Both the position numbers and the translations under genes were made by a program. The notes below the pieces were generated by a model. That model saw only the letters and a program-made list of their open reading frames with translations. It was not told the DNA's origin and made no database searches. From Ruminococcus albus AD2013 (GTDB lineage Bacteria; Bacillota; Clostridia; Oscillospirales; Ruminococcaceae), in contig NZ_JAGS01000005.1 in the NCBI RefSeq assembly GCF_000526775.1, positions 323,528 to 387,527 of the forward strand: 64,000 nucleotides of DNA, written 5' to 3'. Below, one piece after another: positions 35,427-43,463 of the stretch (its first letter is position 1; each line of letters begins with the position of its first letter).

Positions 35427-35867
35427 TCAGAATACGTCTCCGTCGTCAAAGTCTCCGTTGAAACTATCGAACGAAGGGAAATCATCAGGTGCTTCGATTG
35501 GCGCATCAGAAACATAGTTATTCTGAGGCTGAATTGAGGCATCCTTCTTCGGCTCGCCGGTGAAGTTTACCTTTTCTGCCTGCAGACAGTAGATGATCCT
35601 GTTATTGCCGTCCTTATCCTTATAAGGATTTGATCTGAACGAACCAATTACATTGATCATTCTTCCCTTTCCGAAATACTTACCGATAAACTCGGCAGTC
35701 TTTCCGTAAGCCTGACAGGGTATGAAGTCTGTCATAGTTTCTCCAGACTTCGTTTTGTAGTCGCGGTCTACAGCAACAGTGAAGTTTACTGCAGCATTTC
35801 CGTCTCCTACCTGTCTCATTTCCAGATCCTTTGTGATTCTTCCCATAATTACGCAATTGTTCAGCAT
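35427..35867 (-). CDS. ssb: Single-stranded DNA-binding protein
   Basis: 146 residues. OB-fold (1-108) with LNNCVIMGRITKDLEMR, VNFTVAVDRDYK, DFIPCQAYGKTAEFIGKYF and RMINVIGSFRSNPYKDKDG. A Gln/Asn linker leads to an acidic tail DFDDGDVF; the last residues resemble the DDDIPF tip that recruits partner enzymes, though altered. ATG at 35867 follows AAGGAGG. The open frame to 35939 is an upstream extension within the leader. Expressed from P7 as a single gene. It would protect single strands for the nearby DnaE/primase/RecD2 set. Confidence 0.95.
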   Translation of the reverse strand: MLNNCVIMGRITKDLEMRQVGDGNAAVNFTVAVDRDYKTKSGETMTDFIPCQAYGKTAEFIGKYFGKGRMINVIGSFRSNPYKDKDGNNRIIYCLQAEKVNFTGEPKKDASIQPQNNYVSDAPIEAPDDFPSFDSFNGDFDDGDVF

Positions 35868-35974
35868 TATTATTTCCTCCTTAAGTTTTAGAGTTTGAAG
35901 TGTGATTGTAAGTTCGATAGGTGAATGGGGATCCAACATCAGAACTCCATATCATCAATATCGGTCTCGTTTAT

Positions 35975-36003
35975 ATTATATACGAAAATTCAAATCAATA
36001 AAA
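35975..36003 (-). promoter_or_regulatory. Backbone-class promoter P7 (ssb)
   Basis: Minus strand: TTTTAT, N7, AATTTTC, GTA, TATAAT, a perfect match. The -35 overlaps the end of an IS1182-derived MITE. Confidence 0.8.
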
Positions 36004-36181
36004 AAAGAGGGTGTTGCAACCGCAGCACCCTCTAACCATATCCGAACATCAGAGTAAAAAACCATAATTACTGGTGAAATAAGCTGTTTCAGTGCGCACA
36101 TCCCCAAGCCCTCTTCAAGAGCTTGGCACCTTTCAGGTCTGTGCCGGGCTCTTTTTCTTTGTTTGGAGCTACAACAGCCCC
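36001..36181. mobile_element. MITE-like ends-only derivative of the IS1182 element
   Basis: About 180 bp. Positions 36001-36105 match the reverse complement of the last 100 bp of the intact IS (17875-17975) almost exactly; the other end resembles the IS left end (CTTTTTCTTTGTTTGGAGC then ACAACAGCCCC). The transposase is absent, so it is an internal deletion derivative. Confidence 0.8.
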
Positions 36182-36202
36182 ATTATCAAATATATGCCAT
36201 AA

Positions 36203-37468
36203 CTACTTAACTGTAACAGTTACAGCGTGATAAATAGCACCTGAAGTGTCCCACTTGCCATTCACTCTAGCAGCAATAGCAACTTTATATGTTTTGCCCG
36301 GAGTCAGATTCTTTGGAGAAGTGTATGTATTGGTAGTGAGGCTCTGAGTCTGAATTCTCCACTTTCCAGCTAGATAAACAGCTATACCGTATCTGTCAGC
36401 GTTCTGTACTTTATCCCATGTAAATCTTATCTGGTGATAATCCTCGCTGTAATCAACCTTAATATTCGTGGGATAGGTCAAACCAATTTCTGTTTCATTT
36501 TTCTTCTTTACAACGATATCAACTGTAACATTTCCATCAGGCATTGTGAAAGACAAAGAATCCGTTATGTCATATTCCTTACGATCAAACGTATATATTA
36601 CCTTATCAAGTTCATAGCCTTCTTCTATTTGGGGAAGAGCAACTTTTACATCAGCACCTTCCTCGTATTCATAAGTATCTATAATATCAGTTTTTTCATT
36701 ATCAGACTGCTTTATACCATAGGTAAGGTTGTGTATTTTTTTAGGTTTGACAGTGTAAATGCCTTTATCTTTATCTTTGTCCAGAACAAGCTTATCACCA
36801 ATATAGAGATTTCCTGTAACAATGGGTTCGCCTTCCGTAACATTTGATGACTTTACAAAGGTGCTATCTCCGTCTATATATATTTTTTTGCAATTTAAGC
36901 CGATACCAGTGTCACAATTCTCAACTGTGACACGACTGTTATTTATACTTAGTTTATTATAAGCTGAAATTGAATATGTAGTACTATACTTTCTGCGTGA
37001 TTCAGAAATGTATACATCAGAATCATTTTGTATTGTAATACTATTCAGAAGCGAAGTGATACCACTGCTAAAACCTGTTACTGAAACTTTAAAGTTGTCA
37101 AGAATGAGCTCTTTACCGTGACACCATATACCTATTTCTTTCAATTGTTCATTGTTATTGATCAGATCTAACGTTCCTGTCATTGTTACACTTTCCTTGG
37201 CAAGTATAACAGCCCACCGAGTATTAGCATAAGTAGAGCCTTCAATTTCCTGCGGATTGTCAAAGGTGAGCAAATGAATTTCAGGATCATACTTAACGGA
37301 ACCTCCGTCAGAAAGAACGTCGTCCTTGTTTTCACTTGTTACCTGAGTGTTGCCTATCCAAACCTGATATTCGGTTACATTGTCATCTGCAAAAGCAGTA
37401 AACGGAATCTGTGCAAAGCTAATAATAGATACTACAGCAACAGTCAAAATCTTCGATGACCTTTTCAT
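36203..37468 (-). CDS. Secreted protein with beta-rich body and C-terminal fibronectin-III-like domain
   Basis: 421 residues. Signal peptide 1-27 (FTAFADD). The middle (about 70-215) has beta-helix-like turns (LTFDNPQEIEGS, LSINNSRVTVENC). Near 240-325 is a bacterial-repeat-like YELDKVIYTFDRKEY module, and the last 95 residues (IKVDYSEDYHQIRFTWDKV...YKVAIAARVNGKWDTSG) resemble FN3. No dockerin, anchor or catalytic residue is seen. GAAAGG precedes the ATG. Possibly adhesion or polysaccharide binding. Confidence 0.65.
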   Translation of the reverse strand: MKRSSKILTVAVVSIISFAQIPFTAFADDNVTEYQVWIGNTQVTSENKDDVLSDGGSVKYDPEIHLLTFDNPQEIEGSTYANTRWAVILAKESVTMTGTLDLINNNEQLKEIGIWCHGKELILDNFKVSVTGFSSGITSLLNSITIQNDSDVYISESRRKYSTTYSISAYNKLSINNSRVTVENCDTGIGLNCKKIYIDGDSTFVKSSNVTEGEPIVTGNLYIGDKLVLDKDKDKGIYTVKPKKIHNLTYGIKQSDNEKTDIIDTYEYEEGADVKVALPQIEEGYELDKVIYTFDRKEYDITDSLSFTMPDGNVTVDIVVKKKNETEIGLTYPTNIKVDYSEDYHQIRFTWDKVQNADRYGIAVYLAGKWRIQTQSLTTNTYTSPKNLTPGKTYKVAIAARVNGKWDTSGAIYHAVTVTVK

Positions 37469-37608
37469 ATTTTTTCTTTCCTTTCTGTCTTATCTGTTAT
37501 AAGTGAATATAATTAAATTGTTTACTTAAATATCATTCTAACAGATAATCATTTATTTGTCAATAGAATCATCGTATAATTTATAAAATTATGCTCTTTT
37601 TCTTTGTT

Positions 37609-37625
37609 GGGGCTGCAACAGCCCC
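37609..37625. repeat. Solo IS1182-type end hairpin
   Basis: GGGGCTGCAACAGCCCC preceded by CTCTTTTTCTTTGTT: the IS left end in reverse, without the rest of the element. Probably works as terminator for the wall-anchored protein gene. Confidence 0.6.
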
Positions 37626-37667
37626 AAATATTACTGTATTTTTGTAACTGAACACCTAATGATACTT

Positions 37668-38108
37668 TTATCTTCTCTTTTTGCTTACAATCATCGCGCC
37701 GGCAGCTACAGCAGCAACTGCAAAGCTCATGCTTACTGCACCTGTATTAGGATTTGCGTTTTTATTGCTTGATTTGCTGTTAGCTTTTGAAGCAGTATTG
37801 TTTGTGTTTGCCGGTTTTGTATCGTTCTTTGATTCAGTGTTGTTACCTGTTGTTTCAGCAGGAGCATCAGTCTGCGAAGCATTATTTTCTGCGGGCTTCT
37901 CTTCTTCAGTCTTAGTTTCATCTGTAGGTGCATCGTCGTTTACAGGTGTGTCTTCAGCAGGGTCTTCCTCTACGGGAACATCCTCTGAAGGAAGCTCATT
38001 AACAGGCAGATCCTCGATAATGCCTGACTCTGCAGATGCAGACATTGCACCAAAAGCTGTTACCATTGTCATCGTGGCAAGTATTGTCATGATTCTTCTT
38101 GTTTTCAT
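37668..38108 (-). CDS. Wall-anchored Pro/Glu/Thr-rich surface protein (NPNTG sorting signal)
   Basis: 146 residues. Signal peptide 1-27 (MSASAES), a low-complexity acidic Pro/Glu/Asp/Thr stretch (28-115), then NPNTG followed by a hydrophobic helix and a KKRR tail. This is a sortase sorting signal with NPNTG in place of LPxTG. It is short and has no globular domain, so a spacer or stalk role is likely. Its sortase is not in the window. AAGGAGG precedes the ATG. Confidence 0.75.
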   Translation of the reverse strand: MKTRRIMTILATMTMVTAFGAMSASAESGIIEDLPVNELPSEDVPVEEDPAEDTPVNDDAPTDETKTEEEKPAENNASQTDAPAETTGNNTESKNDTKPANTNNTASKANSKSSNKNANPNTGAVSMSFAVAAVAAGAMIVSKKRR

Positions 38109-38190
38109 TTAAGGTTTCCTCCTTGTTTATGTTAAAGTGTTTTCCACTAATAGTGGAGCAGTAAATACATACATTATAATTACAGCAGAT

Positions 38191-38442
38191 TTATTCGAAA
38201 ATAACATCATTGGAAAGATCGTCCGCATTACTTAGCGCAACACTTCCTTTCACTTTTCCGCCATTACCTATAAAATAAGCCTTCCTGCCCTCTGCTTTGA
38301 TGTAAAATGTAAGTTCATTCAGGCTATCCGATGAATTCCCGGCATTTACCCAAGCTACTTTGACCGAATCCATAACATCTCTTATATTTACTTGAATATC
38401 ACCGACCTCAAAAATAACCTTTGTTACTAATTTTTTTGCCAT
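38191..38442 (-). CDS. Small unrecognised protein (83 residues), backbone gene
   Basis: MAKKLVTKVIFEVGDIQVNI start; beta-rich, slightly acidic end (DDLSNDVIFE). Resembles small uncharacterised Ruminococcus proteins (DUF6465-like, from memory). ATG at 38442 is chosen over 38478, because P8 at 38483-38511 puts the transcription start near the latter. Own promoter, so probably a real core gene of the element. Confidence 0.55.
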   Translation of the reverse strand: MAKKLVTKVIFEVGDIQVNIRDVMDSVKVAWVNAGNSSDSLNELTFYIKAEGRKAYFIGNGGKVKGSVALSNADDLSNDVIFE

Positions 38443-38482
38443 TAATAGCACTTCCCTTCCGTCTATGTGTTTAGACAATTAT

Positions 38483-38511
38483 ATTATATAAGAAAATTTT
38501 GTATTTTAAAA
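38483..38511 (-). promoter_or_regulatory. Backbone-class promoter P8
   Basis: Minus strand: TTTTAA, N7, AATTTTC, TTA, TATAAT, just after the terminator of the 93-residue gene. Confidence 0.75.
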
Positions 38512-38516
38512 AAAAT

Positions 38517-38544
38517 AAATGCCCTGTAAAAACACAGAGCATTT
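38517..38544 (-). terminator. Terminator of the 93-residue coiled-coil gene
   Basis: AAATGCTCTGT / ACAGGGCATTT stem (one mismatch) and a T-rich run on the minus strand. Confidence 0.75.
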
Positions 38545-38565
38545 TCAAGCTAATAAAAAGGTGAA

Positions 38566-38847
38566 CTACGGATCGTACATGGCAGGATCAAGTCCCATTT
38601 TAATGATTTCCTTTTTTAAGTATTCTTTCCTCTGTGGATCTTCAGTCTGCGCAAATTCAAGAATAATACTTTCCAGTTCCATATTTGAGATGTCGTTTGA
38701 TTCGCTTGATGTTTCTTTGGGTGCTTTTTTTAAACCTTGTCGGAGATTTTCATTTTCTTTCTCCAAAAAGTTTTTATACTCTGTCAGAGAATTTATCTGG
38801 TTCTCCAACGAGCCAATATATTTTTTTAAATAATTGATCTCATTCAT
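38566..38847 (-). CDS. Small coiled-coil protein
   Basis: 93 residues. A heptad-rich N-terminal half (LKKYIGSLENQINSLTEY, FLEKENENLRQ) and an acidic helical second half ending GLDPAMYDP. AGGAGG precedes the ATG. No backbone-type promoter is seen upstream. Function unknown; probably oligomeric. Confidence 0.6.
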   Translation of the reverse strand: MNEINYLKKYIGSLENQINSLTEYKNFLEKENENLRQGLKKAPKETSSESNDISNMELESIILEFAQTEDPQRKEYLKKEIIKMGLDPAMYDP

Positions 38848-38964
38848 ATATCCTCCTCCGAATCATAAACTTCTTCATTAGCTGTAGTTATACAAAACTG
38901 TCATTTACGGCATCCTCAAAATGAAAAAGAATTATCAAATATACTATTGTAATATAAATAAGAC

Positions 38965-38994
38965 AGCCCCTATTCAAAAAGCTGAACAGGAGCC
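38965..38994 (-). terminator. Terminator of the amiE-urt-nitrilase operon
   Basis: GGCTCCTGTTCA and TGAATAGGGGCT form an imperfect 12-bp stem with T-rich sequence following, 21 bp past the nitrilase stop. Confidence 0.65.
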
Positions 38995-39014
38995 ATCAGT
39001 GGAGATAATAGAAG

Positions 39015-39917
39015 TTATTTGCCGAATATCGGATCATTCAATACGTCAGTATACATCTCGATGTACTTATCGGGACGAAAATCTGTTCCACCTACCGCGG
39101 GATTATAGATGAATTCATCTCTGCCCGCAAGGGTAAGATCAATGGTAGCAGTGAACATCTCGGATTCCTTTGCATGGGGCTCGGTGAACTTGCGTCCCGC
39201 ATAATAGTGTACTTCCCAGAAATTACGGGAGGGTCCCATTATGCTGCTGCCGCCCCAGAACACATTGTACATATCCTTTCCGCCAAGATTGGAAGAAGCG
39301 ATATAGATCTGGTTCTGAATTACCTGCGCTTCAAGTGTGGTGCTTCCCACAGCAGGTCCGTGACACTCGGCAAGTGCTGTACAGTTTATGTACAAACGTG
39401 CTCCCTTTGCCGCATAGTATCTCATCATTTCAGGGAAACAATAGGAATCATAGCAAATCGATATACCTATTGGACCCCACTCGGTATCCAGCAGAAAAGG
39501 CTTGTCACCCCTAACCGCCCACTCGGGTTCGGGAGGAGGCAGATGAATTTTTCTGTATGAGCCCACAAGCCCACTTGGCGAGAATACCGCAAGTGCATTG
39601 TAGATCTTTGAAACATCCTCGGGATCTCTTTCAGGCATACCGAACACAGCATAGATACCCAGTTTCTTTACCAGTTCTTCAACCTTTGAGGTACTCGGTC
39701 CCGGTATAGTTTCTGCAAGAAGAGTCTGCATCTTTTCTGGGCGTGGCTTGTCTGTCTCATTATCGTAGCCTGTCAGTGCCATTTCGGGAAAGATCACGAT
39801 ATCGCTTCCCTTTTTGGCTGCCGCTTCGATATATCCCATTATCCTGTCAAGATTCTTTTCCTTTTCTCCCCATGAAGCATTGAATGTTACCGTGGAGACT
39901 GTGATGATATCTTTCAT
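39015..39917 (-). CDS. Carbon-nitrogen hydrolase (nitrilase/amidase superfamily)
   Basis: 300 residues. Catalytic triad E45 (VIFPEMALTG), K123 (GSYRKIHLPP) and C155 (GISICYDSYCFPE), so active. Hydrolyses a C-N bond, releasing ammonia; the exact amide or omega-amide is not predictable. It is the last gene of the operon with AmiE and the Urt transporter, 25 bp after urtE, which points to a supplementary amidase for imported amides. Cytosolic. Confidence 0.88.
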   Translation of the reverse strand: MKDIITVSTVTFNASWGEKEKNLDRIMGYIEAAAKKGSDIVIFPEMALTGYDNETDKPRPEKMQTLLAETIPGPSTSKVEELVKKLGIYAVFGMPERDPEDVSKIYNALAVFSPSGLVGSYRKIHLPPPEPEWAVRGDKPFLLDTEWGPIGISICYDSYCFPEMMRYYAAKGARLYINCTALAECHGPAVGSTTLEAQVIQNQIYIASSNLGGKDMYNVFWGGSSIMGPSRNFWEVHYYAGRKFTEPHAKESEMFTATIDLTLAGRDEFIYNPAVGGTDFRPDKYIEMYTDVLNDPIFGK

Positions 39918-39942
39918 TAGTTATTCCTCCAATCCGTTGATA

Positions 39943-40638
39943 TCACACTGCAAGATATTTCTTTACAAGCTCGTCTGACATCTCGTCCCTTGTACCGCTT
40001 GCTTCTATCCTGCCCTTTTGTATCATTACAAATTTGTCCGCGATCTTTCTGCAAAATCTGTAATTCTGCTCGACCACGATTATCGTCACGCCCATCTCGT
40101 TCTTTATCCTGTTGAGGATATGAGCTATCTCAGCTACAACATTGGGCTGGATACCTTCAGTAGGCTCGTCCAGTATCAGCAGCTTGGGATCTGACATCAT
40201 GGCTCTGCCTATCGCAAGCTGCTGCTGCTGACCGCCCGAAAGCACACCGCCCTTACGGCCCATGTGCTCTTCAAGGGCAGGGAAAAGATCGAGTATTACT
40301 TTCTTGCGCCCCGCAAGATCTCTGGTATGTGCATAACCTCCCAGATCCAGGTTCTCTTCAACTGTATAATCGGGGATTATCTCACGTCCCTGGGGGACAT
40401 ACGCCATACCCATAACGGAACGCTCATGAGCAGAAAGTTTTGTAACATCCTTGCCCATAAATCCCACTGAGCCATTGCCGCAGGGAAGAACACCCATTAT
40501 GGCTTTCAGAAGTGTTGTTTTTCCAACACCGTTCCTGCCCATTATAACTAGCTTTTCGCCCTGATCTATATGAAGATCCATACCGTTGATAACACGGCTC
40601 TTTCCATAACTTACATGAAGCCCCTTTATGTCAAGCAT
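39943..40638 (-). CDS. urtE: Urea/amide ABC transporter ATPase UrtE
   Basis: 231 residues. Walker A GRNGVGKTTL, ABC signature LSGGQQQQLAIGRA, Walker B LLILDEPTEGIQPN, and a switch His replaced by VEQNYRF as in the LivF/UrtE group. EPTEGIQPN and the double Gln signature are characteristic of UrtE. Its ATG overlaps the urtD stop by one base, so the pair is translationally coupled. Confidence 0.9.
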   Translation of the reverse strand: MLDIKGLHVSYGKSRVINGMDLHIDQGEKLVIMGRNGVGKTTLLKAIMGVLPCGNGSVGFMGKDVTKLSAHERSVMGMAYVPQGREIIPDYTVEENLDLGGYAHTRDLAGRKKVILDLFPALEEHMGRKGGVLSGGQQQQLAIGRAMMSDPKLLILDEPTEGIQPNVVAEIAHILNRIKNEMGVTIIVVEQNYRFCRKIADKFVMIQKGRIEASGTRDEMSDELVKKYLAV

Positions 40639-41426
40639 CAGTCACCCTCCTCATCAAGATCGTCTTTCAGATATACCTTTATTACCTCAGGATCATTCTT
40701 TACCTCGCTAAACAGACCCTCCGAAAGCTTTCTGCCGTGATTGAGCACCGTTACGTAATCAGCTATCTGTTCAACGAATTCCATATCATGCTCAATAACG
40801 ATAAGAGTATGCTTGCCTGCAAGCTCCTTTATCATCTCGCCCGTCTTGAAAGTCTCGGTGTCAGTCATACCCGCCGCAGGCTCATCGAGTATGATAAGCT
40901 CGGGCGACTGGGCGATGACCATGCCGATCTCAAGCCACTGACGCTGACCGTGGGAAAGCTCGGATGCGGTACGTTCTCTGTCATCATAAAGATCTATCTG
41001 TCTGAGTACCTCTTCAATCTTGTCTTTCTGCTGTGTTTTTCTTCTGTATCGCAAAGCATCTTTAATAGAGGTATACCCTTTCAGAGCTATCTCTATATTC
41101 TCGTAGACCGTCATATTATCGAATACATTCGGTCCCTGGAACTTTCTTCCGATATGATATTTTGATGCGATGACTCCAGGTTCCTTGCCTGTTATCTCTT
41201 CGCCGCGGTAAAGAATCTCACCCGCGGTAGCTTTTGTCTTGCCTGTTATGAGATCCATAAGCGTACTTTTTCCTGCACCGTTCGGGCCTATGATAACATG
41301 GATCTCACCTTCCTTGACTTCGAGATCCACATCAGAAATCGCCTTGAATCCTGAAAAGGATACCGTTAATCCTCGTATCGTAAGTATATCCGGAGCAGTA
41401 CGAAATGCTGCGGTCGCTGTATTCAT
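40638..41426 (-). CDS. urtD: Urea/amide ABC transporter ATPase UrtD
   Basis: 262 residues. Walker A GPNGAGKSTLMDL, signature LSHGQRQWLEIGM, Walker B LIILDEPAAGMTDTET. LSHGQ-QWLEI is diagnostic for UrtD within the LivG group. ATG at 41426 follows AAGG and leaves a 4-bp gap after urtC; an earlier in-frame start at 41456 would overlap urtC by 26 bp. Confidence 0.9.
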   Translation of the reverse strand: MNTATAAFRTAPDILTIRGLTVSFSGFKAISDVDLEVKEGEIHVIIGPNGAGKSTLMDLITGKTKATAGEILYRGEEITGKEPGVIASKYHIGRKFQGPNVFDNMTVYENIEIALKGYTSIKDALRYRRKTQQKDKIEEVLRQIDLYDDRERTASELSHGQRQWLEIGMVIAQSPELIILDEPAAGMTDTETFKTGEMIKELAGKHTLIVIEHDMEFVEQIADYVTVLNHGRKLSEGLFSEVKNDPEVIKVYLKDDLDEEGD

Positions 41427-41430
41427 GATA

Positions 41431-42543
41431 TCACCTTCTCTGTAAGGAATAAACATTACCCGTTACTTTGCGGTTCTTCAGTTCTTTGCCGCTCTTTGCA
41501 TCATCCGCACCTCTGCGGGTAAGCTTGATTATACGACCCATGATGCCGTCGGGTATGAAGTAGATGACTGCCAGCAGCAGTACACCGATGATGAGCTGCC
41601 AGTATCCCGAGAAATACTCGGACAGCAGGCTCTGTGCCCAGCTGACAAGAAGTGTGCCGACAACTGCGCCTGTAAGATTTCCTCTTCCGCCTACCGCAAC
41701 TCTTATAACTGCCATAGTTGAAGCGGCTACACCGATATCTTCGGTCGTGATCGTACTTGTGCAGGGAGCGTACATTACACCTGCCAGACCTGCCAGAGCA
41801 CCCGATACTGTGAATATCAGTATCTTATAGGCACTGGTGTTATATCCAAGAAAACCGAGACGGGATTCATTCTCACGAACAGATGTGCAGACCTTGCCGA
41901 TACGGCTATTAGTCAACCACATACAGAACAGGAACACCGCCGTGCCCACGGCAAGTATCACATAATAATACTGAACCTTTGTAAGAGGGGGATTTTTGTG
42001 CAGAGCAAATCTCTGTATGCTCTGAAGACCGTTGAACCCGTTAGTATACTTCTGAAGATTGATGATGAAATCCTTGAATATCTGCGCAAGGGCAAGAGTG
42101 ATTATGGTAAAGAAAACGCCCTTGATCTTACTTGAAAATACGAACTTTCCTATAAGGAACGCAAATGCCGCAGGTAATACTATACCTATTATCGCGGCGA
42201 CTATCGGATCTTTCAGCGGAGCATAGAACCAAGGAAGCTCCGTTATTCCTTCACGCTGCATAAATGCAGGAACACCGTTCTGTATCTGATACGAAAGTCC
42301 GATCATATAACCACCCATACCGAAAAGTACAGCATGACCAAGACTAAGAAGTCCCGTATATCCCCAGAGGAGATCCAGTGATAAGGCAAATATCGCGTAG
42401 CAGATATAACTGCCCATCATCTCAACTCTGAATTCCCTTGCAAAAAACGGGAAAACTGCAAGGAAGATCAGTATCGCGATATCCGTGCATCTCGTTACCG
42501 GGAACTTGCGGGATATCTTTCTTGTTTTCTCCACGGTACTCAT
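41431..42543 (-). CDS. urtC: Urea/amide ABC transporter permease UrtC
   Basis: 370 residues, LivM-type permease with about ten hydrophobic segments. LDLLWGYTGLLSLGHAVLFG and AVGGRGNLTGAVVGTLLVSW are family landmarks. Its start overlaps the urtB stop by four bases (ATGA). Works with UrtB as the membrane channel. Confidence 0.9.
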   Translation of the reverse strand: MSTVEKTRKISRKFPVTRCTDIAILIFLAVFPFFAREFRVEMMGSYICYAIFALSLDLLWGYTGLLSLGHAVLFGMGGYMIGLSYQIQNGVPAFMQREGITELPWFYAPLKDPIVAAIIGIVLPAAFAFLIGKFVFSSKIKGVFFTIITLALAQIFKDFIINLQKYTNGFNGLQSIQRFALHKNPPLTKVQYYYVILAVGTAVFLFCMWLTNSRIGKVCTSVRENESRLGFLGYNTSAYKILIFTVSGALAGLAGVMYAPCTSTITTEDIGVAASTMAVIRVAVGGRGNLTGAVVGTLLVSWAQSLLSEYFSGYWQLIIGVLLLAVIYFIPDGIMGRIIKLTRRGADDAKSGKELKNRKVTGNVYSLQRR

Positions 42544-43397
42544 CTCCTCTCCTTAGTGAACAGACCCTCAGGTCTGAATCTTATCAAAATTATAACTATT
42601 ACGAACAGTAGTATCTTCGCCCAGGTATCATTGAGGAAACCTGCGGTGACTGTTCTGCCCTCTCCGATGATGCCCGATGATATCAGAGTACCGAAGAAGG
42701 ACTGTACACCGCCCACAACATTTGTCATGAAAGCATCTGTAAGATAAGAAGCGCCCATATCGTAGGATACACCTGTTGTCGGTGCGAGAACACAGCCTGC
42801 AATACCAGCAAGTCCCGAACCGTATCCGAATGTAAGTGTATCAACAGCCGATGTCTTTATACCCAGACATTCGGTCATTGTCCTGTTTTGAGTGACTGCG
42901 CCAAGCTTTTTTCCGAATATTGTCTTGCGAAAAAAGAAAAGTGTGAATACAAGTATAGCCAGAGAGAACAGTACAACGAATATATTATAATAAGGTATTG
43001 TCACACCTCCAGCGGAAGCAGCTCCGGGGATAGGCATATGGACATTCTGCGAAAGCGGATACTTTAAGCGCACGATCTCTGTGATTATAAGAGACACAGC
43101 ATAAGTGGCAAGTATTGTCTCGGTAGGCTTAGAATACAGCCTTTTGATAAGAAGCTTTTCAATAAGCATACCGAAAAGTCCCGTTATCAGGAACGCACCT
43201 GCTATTGACACAGCAAACGGAAGATGAAAAACTTCCGATATAATGTAAGCAGATACTCCGCCTAGCATTATCATTGAGCCATGAGCCATATTGGTCACGT
43301 TCATATATCCGAATATTATCACAAGTCCCATAGTTGCCACAAGCAGTATGGACGATTGGTTGAAGCCATTTATTATCTGTGATATAAATGTCATCAT
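42540..43397 (-). CDS. urtB: Urea/amide ABC transporter permease UrtB
   Basis: 285 residues, LivH-type permease with about eight hydrophobic segments. NVTNMAHGSMIMLGG and VVGGVQSFFGTLISSGIIGE are typical. Slightly shorter than many UrtB proteins because there is no periplasmic N-terminal extension. Starts with tandem ATG codons after GGAAG, 67 bp after urtA. Confidence 0.9.
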   Translation of the reverse strand: MMTFISQIINGFNQSSILLVATMGLVIIFGYMNVTNMAHGSMIMLGGVSAYIISEVFHLPFAVSIAGAFLITGLFGMLIEKLLIKRLYSKPTETILATYAVSLIITEIVRLKYPLSQNVHMPIPGAASAGGVTIPYYNIFVVLFSLAILVFTLFFFRKTIFGKKLGAVTQNRTMTECLGIKTSAVDTLTFGYGSGLAGIAGCVLAPTTGVSYDMGASYLTDAFMTNVVGGVQSFFGTLISSGIIGEGRTVTAGFLNDTWAKILLFVIVIILIRFRPEGLFTKERR

Positions 43398-43463
43398 GAT
43401 CTTTCACTTCCCTTTTCATCAATTGTTACAGACCATGATATCATGGTCTGTAACTTGATAATC

